Positions 8,408-13,855 of a stretch of DNA of 15,996 nt are shown piece by piece. Each line of letters opens with the position of its first letter. Position 1 is the stretch's first letter. The notes below the pieces were generated by a model. The model was not told the origin of the DNA. It ran no database searches and saw nothing but the letters and a program-made list of their open reading frames with translations. The stretch is from positions 1 to 15,996 of the forward strand of contig JAUIAA010000013.1 of assembly GCA_030425715.1 (NCBI GenBank). The letters are read 5' to 3'. Origin of the DNA: Bacteroidia bacterium. Lineage in GTDB: Bacteria; Bacteroidota; Bacteroidia; Flavobacteriales; Flavobacteriaceae. Position numbers and translations under genes: made by a program.

Positions 8408-9295
8408 ATGACAATTCTCGTATTAGCGGCAGGTTTAGGTAGTAGATATGGTAAACAAAAACAATTTGACACCTTGGGTTGTGCCGACGAATTTTTATTT
8501 GAATACAATATATTTGATGCCATCAAATCTGGTTTTAATCACGTGGTAGTAGTAACCAACAAAGAAAACCAAGATTTTATAAACAACTATCTAAAAAATA
8601 AATTACCCAGTGCGGTACAATTAGATGTTGTGGTGCAAGCTAAAGAAGATGTTCCTGAAGAATTTTTGGAGTTAGCAGAACAAAGAATCAAACCATGGGG
8701 AACTTCACATGCCGTGTGGTCTGCTCGAGATGTAATTACCGATGCATTTGTAACCGTAAACGGTGATGATTTTTATGGTCTGTCTGCATTTCAAATGGCT
8801 GTAGAAATTATAAAAAAATCAAGTAGTGATAAACACTTTGGTATGGTTGCTTATAGTTTGGTAGAAACCTTGTCGGAAAATGGTACTGTTTCTAGAGGCG
8901 TTTGTATGGTTCAAAACAATAATTTAAGTAAAGTACAGGAGTTTGAAAAAATTCAAAAAGTAGATACTACTATTTTAGACCAAAAAACAGATTCGGTTTT
9001 TACTGGAGAAGAACTTGTTTCTATGAATTTTTGGGTTTGCCAACCTTCAATTTTTAACGAAATAGATTTGGCTTTTAAAAAATATTTAGCCTCAATGGCA
9101 GATGTTAACCAAGGCGAAATACTATTACCAACCACAATTCAAGATTTAATCAAGGCGCAAAAAATTGCTGTTGCAGTAGTTAAAACAAATTCTAATTGGT
9201 TTGGGGTAACCTATGCCGCCGATAAAATGAATGCGGTGCAAGAACTAAAAAAAATGACAAATAACAATCTATATCCTAGTCCGTTATGGAACTAA
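8408..9295 (+). CDS. Sugar-phosphate nucleotidyltransferase (probably UDP-HexNAc-forming)
   Basis: This 295-residue cytoplasmic protein has a GT-A-like nucleotidyltransferase fold. The N-terminal LVLAAGLGSRYG (4-15) is the nucleotide-binding loop. Gln17-Lys18 follow where the family places catalytic basic residues. KPWGTSHAVWSA (95-106) and VNGDDFYG (117-124) hold the sugar/nucleotide contacts and the metal-binding Asp. The C-terminal half continues with VSRGV (161-165), SMNFWV (205-210) and NWFGVTYAADK (253-263). Such enzymes join a sugar 1-phosphate to NTP, releasing pyrophosphate. The specific sugar and nucleotide are not determined by what I can see. The downstream kinase gene overlaps by 10 bp and resembles N-acetylhexosamine 1-kinases, so I infer that this enzyme uses the kinase product. 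It is longer than MurU (about 225 residues) and not an obvious MurU orthologue. Confidence 0.85.
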   Translation: MTILVLAAGLGSRYGKQKQFDTLGCADEFLFEYNIFDAIKSGFNHVVVVTNKENQDFINNYLKNKLPSAVQLDVVVQAKEDVPEEFLELAEQRIKPWGTSHAVWSARDVITDAFVTVNGDDFYGLSAFQMAVEIIKKSSSDKHFGMVAYSLVETLSENGTVSRGVCMVQNNNLSKVQEFEKIQKVDTTILDQKTDSVFTGEELVSMNFWVCQPSIFNEIDLAFKKYLASMADVNQGEILLPTTIQDLIKAQKIAVAVVKTNSNWFGVTYAADKMNAVQELKKMTNNNLYPSPLWN

Positions 9296-10329
9296 GCAAA
9301 GTTTTACAACACTTTCAAATAGAAGATAAAAACTATCAGTTTAATACATTATCTAACGGATTGATTAATGATACATATTTGGTAAGTACCTTAAATGAAC
9401 CATTGTACATATTACAAAAAATTAACATTGAAGTATTTACAAATTATAAAGCGCTATTGCGCAATATAGAGTTGGTACTTCCTAAATTGACATCAAAACA
9501 TTATAAAGAAGTAAAATTAGTAGCCGCTAAAGATGGAAATTATTTTAAAATAATTGAAGAGAAAGAAGTGTGGCGGTTGATGACTTTTATTAAAGACAGT
9601 GTAGTTTTTAACACCACTACCAATCCAAAAGTTGCAAGTGAAGCGGGAAGAATCATTGGAGAATTTCATAAACTATTAGCAGAGAATGATACTAAAGATT
9701 TAAAAATTACTTTAGATCGATTTCACAGTATTGCCTATAGAAAATCACAGTTTGACACGGCATTATCTTCCGCCAAGGAAACCAACAAAACAAAGGCTAA
9801 GGAATCTATTAATTTTGTGCAAAAAAATATTGATTTTTTACTAAAGTTAGAGGTAAATAATTTACCGCAAAGAACTTGTCATAATGATACCAAATTAAAC
9901 AATATTCTTTTTGATGTAAATAATAAAGCGCTGTGTTTGATTGATTTAGATACGATAATGCCAGGCTTATTTTTATTTGATTTTGGCGATGCCATAAGAA
10001 CTATTGTTAACCAAGCCCCAGAAGATGAAAAGGATCTATCCAAAATAAATTTTAGTAAAGAATTGTTCCAAGCCTTTATAGATGGGTTGGCACCTCATCA
10101 AAATATTTTTAGCCAACAAGAAAAAGAAACCATGCCTATTGGAGTAGTGTTAATGCCGTTTTTACATGGGATAAGAGCTTTGACAGATTATTTAGAAAAC
10201 AACAAGTATTACAAAGTTTCTTACGAAACACAAAACTTAGATCGAGCGAAAAGTCTTTTTCAATTTGCAAATTTAGCCTTGCAAAATCAAGATTTTATGT
10301 TAAAAGTCATTCAAAAAAAAATGTGCTAA
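9286..10329 (+). CDS. NahK-like N-acetylhexosamine 1-kinase (APH fold)
   Basis: This 347-residue cytoplasmic kinase should phosphorylate the anomeric hydroxyl of a free sugar with ATP. It has the aminoglycoside-phosphotransferase fold. An N-terminal lobe contains GLINDTYLV (25-33) and YILQKIN (41-47, ATP-contact Lys45). The catalytic loop is CHNDTKLNNILFD (198-210), with Asp201 as base. IDLDTIMPG (219-227) and LFDFGDAIR (230-238) hold the metal-binding acidic residues. The stretch from HNDTKLNNIL through FDFGD, EDEKDL and FSKELFQAF closely resembles Bifidobacterium longum NahK (LnpB), which acts on GlcNAc and GalNAc. The likeness is from memory, not a search. Overlap with the nucleotidyltransferase gene (10 bp) implies coupled synthesis. 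Together they could turn salvaged amino sugar into a nucleotide sugar. MurNAc/GlcNAc kinase activity of the AmgK type is the main alternative. Confidence 0.85.
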   Translation: MELSKVLQHFQIEDKNYQFNTLSNGLINDTYLVSTLNEPLYILQKINIEVFTNYKALLRNIELVLPKLTSKHYKEVKLVAAKDGNYFKIIEEKEVWRLMTFIKDSVVFNTTTNPKVASEAGRIIGEFHKLLAENDTKDLKITLDRFHSIAYRKSQFDTALSSAKETNKTKAKESINFVQKNIDFLLKLEVNNLPQRTCHNDTKLNNILFDVNNKALCLIDLDTIMPGLFLFDFGDAIRTIVNQAPEDEKDLSKINFSKELFQAFIDGLAPHQNIFSQQEKETMPIGVVLMPFLHGIRALTDYLENNKYYKVSYETQNLDRAKSLFQFANLALQNQDFMLKVIQKKMC

Positions 10330-10342
10330 ATTAGCAGCATTT
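10319..10342 (+). other. Imperfect hairpin at the kinase / DUF819 junction
   Basis: AAATG-t-GCTA (10319-10328) can pair with TAGC-ag-CATTT (10332-10342) across a 3-base loop, spanning the kinase stop codon. No T-run follows, so it is not a terminator. It could tune expression of the downstream gene or protect a processed 3' end. The pairing is short and bulged. Confidence 0.3.
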
Positions 10343-10355
10343 AGAAAATTTCAAT

Positions 10356-11618
10356 ATGGAAAAATTACCAGTTTTTACAAATGATACTATAGTTTTTGGA
10401 TTATTAATGTTAGCCTTAGGCTTTGTATTTTATACTTCGTCAAAAGACAAAGGGTTTTGGTTCAAGTTTTACAAAATTGTTCCAGCTTTGTTAATGGCTT
10501 ACCTTTTACCAGCAATTTTTAATTCACTGGGGTGGATATCAGATGCACATTCTAATTTGTACTATGTAGCTAGTAGGTATTTACTACCAGCCTCTTTGGT
10601 TTTGATGACTTTAAGTATTGACTTAAAGGCGATATTTAACTTAGGTCCAAAAGCCCTGATTATGTTTTTTACGGGAACCGTTGGGATAATTATTGGTGGA
10701 CCAATAGCAATTTTGTTAATTTCTATTTTTTCGCCAGAAACAGTAGGAGGAGCTGGGTTTGATGCTACTTGGAGAGGTTTAGCCACTTTGGCAGGAAGCT
10801 GGATTGGAGGAGGAGCTAACCAAGCGGCAATGTTAGAAATATATGAGTTTAACCCAAAACTGTATGGCGGTATGGTATTGGTAGATATTGTAGTAGCTAA
10901 TATTTTAATGGCAGGTTTGTTGATGGGAATAGGGAAGACCGAAAAAATTGACAAATGGCTAAAAGCAGATAATTCGGCTATAGAAGAATTAAAAGAAAAA
11001 GTTTCCAAATTTGCAGATAGTGTGAGCAGAGTTCCAACGCTTACAGATTATATGATTATAGCCGCAATAGCATTTGGCGTGGTAGGAATTGCACATTTTG
11101 GAGCCGATAATATCTCTACATTTTTAAAAGATAATTTTACTGCAGTTAGTGATAAATCTTCGCCAATGTCTTCCTTTGGCTCACAATTTTTTTGGATGAT
11201 TACCATTGCAACTACTATAGGTATTCTCTTATCGTTTACTAAAGCAAAAAACTATGAAGGAGCAGGGGCAAGTAAAATAGGTTCTGTTTTTATTTATATT
11301 TTGGTAGCAACTATTGGTATGAAAATGGACTTGAGCAAGGTAGTTGACAATCCAGGATTAATTTTAATAGGTTTGGTTTGGATGTCCATACATGTCATTC
11401 TTTTGTTTGCAGTTGCAAAATTAATCAAAGCTCCATACTTTTTCTTAGCGGTAGGAAGCCAAGCAAATGTTGGGGGAGCGGCTTCGGCACCAGTAGTAGC
11501 TGCGGCATTTCATCCATCTTTGGCAACGGTAGGAGTGTTGTTGGCTGTATTTGGCTATGTAGTAGGTACTTATGGCGCAATTTTAACAGCCGAATTAATG
11601 CGAATAGTTTCTCCATAA
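10356..11618 (+). CDS. DUF819-family integral membrane protein, candidate transporter
   Basis: This 420-residue polytopic inner-membrane protein (about 10-12 hydrophobic segments) starts 26 bases after the kinase stop. Two halves repeat each other. SIDLKAIFNLGPKALIMF (87-104) corresponds to KMDLSKVVDNPGLILIGL (323-340). Gly/Ala-rich broken-helix motifs follow in each half: GSWIGGGANQAAM (147-159) and GSQANVGGAASAP (367-379). A hydrophilic region at 193-230 links the halves. Duplicated halves with polar, glycine-rich helix breaks are a hallmark of ion-coupled carriers such as the CPA, BASS and GltS types, so I infer a secondary transporter. DUF819 members (for example Bacillus YjcL) have, to my knowledge, no established substrate. 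The operon suggests an amino sugar, a muropeptide-derived compound or a counter-ion. Confidence 0.88.
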   Translation: MEKLPVFTNDTIVFGLLMLALGFVFYTSSKDKGFWFKFYKIVPALLMAYLLPAIFNSLGWISDAHSNLYYVASRYLLPASLVLMTLSIDLKAIFNLGPKALIMFFTGTVGIIIGGPIAILLISIFSPETVGGAGFDATWRGLATLAGSWIGGGANQAAMLEIYEFNPKLYGGMVLVDIVVANILMAGLLMGIGKTEKIDKWLKADNSAIEELKEKVSKFADSVSRVPTLTDYMIIAAIAFGVVGIAHFGADNISTFLKDNFTAVSDKSSPMSSFGSQFFWMITIATTIGILLSFTKAKNYEGAGASKIGSVFIYILVATIGMKMDLSKVVDNPGLILIGLVWMSIHVILLFAVAKLIKAPYFFLAVGSQANVGGAASAPVVAAAFHPSLATVGVLLAVFGYVVGTYGAILTAELMRIVSP

Positions 11619-11668
11619 AAATAGATTTTTGACATTTTTTTTTGATATTTGCAGCTCGAATTAGGAAA

Positions 11669-12376
11669 ATGAAATTCATGAAAAAATTAGGCATTATTGC
11701 AGTGGTAGTTTTGGTAGTTTTTGCTTGTAGTAAAAACAATGCAAATACTATGTATGTAAAAGGAAACATCAAAGGATTAAAGAAAGGAACACTTTATTTA
11801 GAAAAGCAAATTGATTCTGTTTTTGTTGCTGTAGATTCTGTACATGTAAATGGCTCTAGTGAATTTTTACTTACCGATATAGTGAATAGCCCTGAAGTTT
11901 ATTACTTATCTTTATCTAACTCCTCAAAAAAAATCCCATTTTTTGGCGAAAAAGACAGTATTAGTATACGTGCTAGCTTAGAAAAGATGGAGTGGAAAGC
12001 AGAAATTGATGGGTCTAAAAACCAAGAGTTGCTAGATCAATATTATGGTATCAAAAAAAGATTCAATGGCGAAGATCTAGATTTACTCAAAAAGGAATTT
12101 GAAGCAAAAAAAATAGGTAACCAAGACTCTATTACACAAGTGGTTACCAAAAGAAAAAGATTACAAAGAAATGCCTACTTATACACTACTAATTTTGCAA
12201 TTAATAACGCCGATTTTGAAGTGGCACCTTATGTGGCATTAACTGAATTGTACAATGCAAATATCAAACTGCTAGATACGATTAATAAGTCGTTAACACC
12301 AAAAATTAAGGAGTCAAAATACGGCAAACAGTTAGATAAATTTGTAAAAGAAATTAAGACAGAAGAGCATAATTAA
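11669..12376 (+). CDS. DUF4369 lipoprotein lacking a thioredoxin domain
   Basis: The ATG at 11669 (or 11678, nine bases on) gives a lipoprotein signal, MKKLGIIAVVVLVVFAC, with the lipobox VFAC and acylated Cys20. An upstream in-frame ATG at 11642 would add residues with no signal character. After a short Ser/Asn-rich spacer, residues about 28-115 show the DUF4369 pattern: V(K)GNIKGLKKGTLYLEK, DSVHVNG and FFGEKDSISI. The rest (about 120-235) is helical and charged. Related Bacteroidota proteins commonly join DUF4369 to a C-terminal thioredoxin-like (TlpA/AhpC) domain with CxxC. Here the chain ends without one, and the lipidated Cys is the only cysteine. It is probably membrane-anchored in the envelope. 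The function is unknown. It lies 50 bp after the DUF819 gene on the same strand and may be read from that operon. Confidence 0.8.
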   Translation: MKFMKKLGIIAVVVLVVFACSKNNANTMYVKGNIKGLKKGTLYLEKQIDSVFVAVDSVHVNGSSEFLLTDIVNSPEVYYLSLSNSSKKIPFFGEKDSISIRASLEKMEWKAEIDGSKNQELLDQYYGIKKRFNGEDLDLLKKEFEAKKIGNQDSITQVVTKRKRLQRNAYLYTTNFAINNADFEVAPYVALTELYNANIKLLDTINKSLTPKIKESKYGKQLDKFVKEIKTEEHN

Positions 12377-12377
12377 T

Positions 12378-12836
12378 TTAACCTTTTGACTTAATACTCC
12401 AGGTATAGGTAAAATTAGAAACACTTTCATTAGCTTCATTAAATCCTTCGGCGTACATTTCAAAGGTAACTCCTTCGCCAGTTTTGAGGGTTTTTTGAAT
12501 GGCAGCTTCAATAGTTGCTCCATCTTTGCAAATAAAAGTGATTTTTCCAGTTGCTTTTTTGGTAAAAGTACCAGTTTGATGGCTAACAAGCATGGATATT
12601 TTTTTACCACTTTCGTGGATTTGTTTCATCACTAAAATTCCGGTAACCAATTCAGAAGCCATACCTTGGGTTGCCCAATAGAGTGACTGAAAAGGGTTTT
12701 GATTGATCCATTGATGGCGCACAGTTGCAGTTGCCTCTGTTGTTGAAATACTTCGCACCCTAATTCCAGAAAAATAGGCCGACGGCAATTTGAATAATAA
12801 AAATTTATTTAAGTTTTTAGTGCTAAATCTGGCCAT
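12378..12836 (-). CDS. DUF4442 hotdog-fold protein, possible acyl-CoA thioesterase
   Basis: The ATG at 12836 gives 152 residues beginning MARFSTKNLNKFL. A longer in-frame start at 12893 adds a basic/aromatic stretch that does not look like a natural N-terminus. The arrangement YFSGIRVRSISTTEATATVRHQW, then NPFQSLYWATQGMASELVTG (a central helix), then alternating beta strands (KISMLVSHQTGTFTKKATGKITFIC) matches the PaaI/DUF4442 hotdog layout. Such proteins are predicted to hydrolyse acyl-CoA or bind acyl chains, but activity is not shown for most members. There is no signal peptide, so it is cytoplasmic. Its stop lies one base from the stop of the convergent lipoprotein gene. The upstream gap to the divergent DUF4870 gene is about 150 bp. 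I found no convincing promoter of its own there. Confidence 0.75.
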   Translation of the reverse strand: MARFSTKNLNKFLLFKLPSAYFSGIRVRSISTTEATATVRHQWINQNPFQSLYWATQGMASELVTGILVMKQIHESGKKISMLVSHQTGTFTKKATGKITFICKDGATIEAAIQKTLKTGEGVTFEMYAEGFNEANESVSNFTYTWSIKSKG

Positions 12837-12927
12837 ACCCTTATATTTTTCACGGAATTTACATAAAAAAAATGATAAATAGCGCTTTTTCAATATGTTA
12901 AATAAATGTTAAAATACAGTACTTTGT

Positions 12928-12960
12928 ATTGCATAGTATTATCTTTTATATATATATTTG
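12928..12960 (+). promoter_or_regulatory. Bacteroidota-type promoter of the DUF4870 gene
   Basis: A perfect -7 box TATATTTG (12953-12960) follows ATTG (12928-12931) after 21 bases. Predicted transcription start is near 12966, leaving a leader of about 23 nt before the ATG at 12989. This argues against the upstream in-frame ATG at 12929, which would precede the transcript. Confidence 0.6.
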
Positions 12961-12988
12961 CATAAGAAAGTATTATATACAATTTATT

Positions 12989-13384
12989 ATGAGCACTAAA
13001 AATTTTAACCAACGAGCATTTTTATTACACTTATCGGCATTTTTTGGCTATATATTTCCTTTTGGGGGAGTGATAGCACCCTTGATATTTTGGGAAACCA
13101 CTAAAAGAGATAGTGCGTTTTTAGATCAAAACGGGAAAGAAGCTGTCAATTTTAATTTAAGTTATTTACTCTATGCTTTTATTTTAGGTTTAACCATTTT
13201 GCCATTTGCTTTTAGATCTATTTTTAATGAAATACATCATTTCGATTTATTTGGCATGTTAAGTATGGGGTCTTTAATAGCGGTAATTAGTTTGGTAAAA
13301 TTTGTATTGATTATAGTAGCTGCCCTCAAAGCGAATAATGGTGAAGTATATCATTATCCCTTAACCATAAAATTCATCAAATAA
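12989..13384 (+). CDS. DUF4870 (Tic20-like) small membrane protein
   Basis: The chosen start at 12989 gives 131 residues, MSTKNFNQRAFLLHLSAFFG and onward. Three to four hydrophobic segments lie near 10-33, 53-72 and 87-112. Family markers are the first-segment pattern HLSAFFGYIFPFGGVIAPLIFW, the cytoplasmic DQNGKEAVNFNLS (46-58) and the C-terminal YPLTIKFI (123-130). DUF4870 proteins are related in fold to Tic20. Their role in bacteria is unknown. The gene lies upstream of padR and the PspC-domain gene on the same strand and probably shares their transcript, since no strong promoter is seen before padR. This could be a membrane-stress unit, by inference from PspC. Confidence 0.85.
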   Translation: MSTKNFNQRAFLLHLSAFFGYIFPFGGVIAPLIFWETTKRDSAFLDQNGKEAVNFNLSYLLYAFILGLTILPFAFRSIFNEIHHFDLFGMLSMGSLIAVISLVKFVLIIVAALKANNGEVYHYPLTIKFIK

Positions 13385-13394
13385 AACCATAGTT

Positions 13395-13460
13395 ATGATA
13401 ACCATAGTAATCAACGTCGTAATTTTTATTGCAACTGCAGTGCAACTGTATGTGTTGTAA
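13395..13460 (+). CDS. Possible 21-residue single-span membrane micropeptide
   Basis: An ATG 10 bases after the DUF4870 stop opens a 21-codon frame ending in TAA at 13458. The product begins MITIVINVVIFIATAVQ and ends LYVL. Apart from one Asn, one Gln and three Thr it is entirely hydrophobic, the right length to cross a membrane once. It fits neatly between DUF4870 and padR. Small membrane peptides are common as partners of larger membrane proteins, but frames this short also occur by chance, and codon evidence is weak at this length. No family is recognised. Confidence 0.35.
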   Translation: MITIVINVVIFIATAVQLYVL

Positions 13461-13467
13461 AACCAAA

Positions 13468-13489
13468 TCTTAATCATTATTCATTAAGA
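13468..13489 (+). promoter_or_regulatory. Inverted repeat upstream of padR (possible operator or weak hairpin)
   Basis: TCTTAAT and ATTAAGA form a perfect 7-bp dyad separated by 8 bases, 16 bases before the padR ATG. Spacing of two half-sites by 8 bases suits a winged-helix dimer, and PadR proteins often repress their own operon. The half-sites do not match the well-known ATGT/ACAT PadR operator. It is not followed by a T-run, so it is not a terminator. Confidence 0.35.
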
Positions 13490-13505
13490 ATCAAAAAATA
13501 AAAAT

Positions 13506-13841
13506 ATGAAGATCGAAAATACAAAAGCGCAAATGAGAAAAGGGGTTTTAGAATATTGCATCCTTTCCATTTTACAAAATGGAGATGCCTATACTTCTGA
13601 AATTCTGTCTCAATTAAAAGACGCTAAAATGTTAGTTGTAGAGGGAACAGTTTACCCTTTGCTAACAAGATTAAAAAATGCAGGTCTGCTTACTTACAGA
13701 TGGGAAGAATCTACCTCTGGTCCGCCACGAAAGTATTACGGATTGACAGAAACAGGTAAATTGTTTCTAACAGAATTAAACAATACATGGACAGATTTGA
13801 TAGGAGCAGTAAATTCTATTACAAACAACAATAAGAAATAA
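13506..13841 (+). CDS. PadR-family transcriptional regulator
   Basis: This 111-residue protein is almost entirely a PadR winged-helix domain (about 10-85), of the short PadR subfamily without a long C-terminal helical domain. Recognisable parts are MRKGVLEYCILSILQNGDAY (10-29), EGTVYPLLTRLKNAGLL (46-62, recognition helix) and GPPRKYYGLTETG (72-84, the beta-wing). It should act as a dimer on DNA. The PspC-domain gene starts 14 bases after its stop, an arrangement repeated widely in Bacteroidota, so the two are a transcriptional and probably functional pair. A 7-bp dyad just upstream could be its operator. The signal it senses is unknown. Confidence 0.93.
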   Translation: MKIENTKAQMRKGVLEYCILSILQNGDAYTSEILSQLKDAKMLVVEGTVYPLLTRLKNAGLLTYRWEESTSGPPRKYYGLTETGKLFLTELNNTWTDLIGAVNSITNNNKK

Positions 13842-13855
13842 AAAAATCAACAAAA

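Noticed and set aside
9286..10329. AmgK (MurNAc/GlcNAc kinase) or an aminoglycoside-resistance enzyme
   Set aside because: The APH fold is shared, but HNDTKLNNIL, IDLDTIMPG and FDFGD with the following EDEKDL stretch fit the NahK lineage better. Nothing suggests antibiotic resistance.
10562..11008. A 148-codon frame antisense to the DUF819 gene
   Set aside because: It is an antisense shadow of a well-supported membrane-protein gene, with Pro/Ile-rich composition and no family likeness.
11644..11651. GATATTTG as a separate promoter for the lipoprotein gene
   Set aside because: The -7 match is good, but no TTG element lies at 17-21 bases upstream (the nearest is about 12 bases away), so read-through from the DUF819 gene is at least as likely.
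11425..11772. A 115-codon minus-strand frame across the DUF819 / lipoprotein junction
   Set aside because: It overlaps two supported genes and shows no domain. It is explained as antisense of their coding frames.
12332..12610. A 92-codon minus-strand frame over the end of the DUF4442 gene
   Set aside because: It is in a different frame from the DUF4442 gene on the same strand and is Lys/Leu-rich without motifs.
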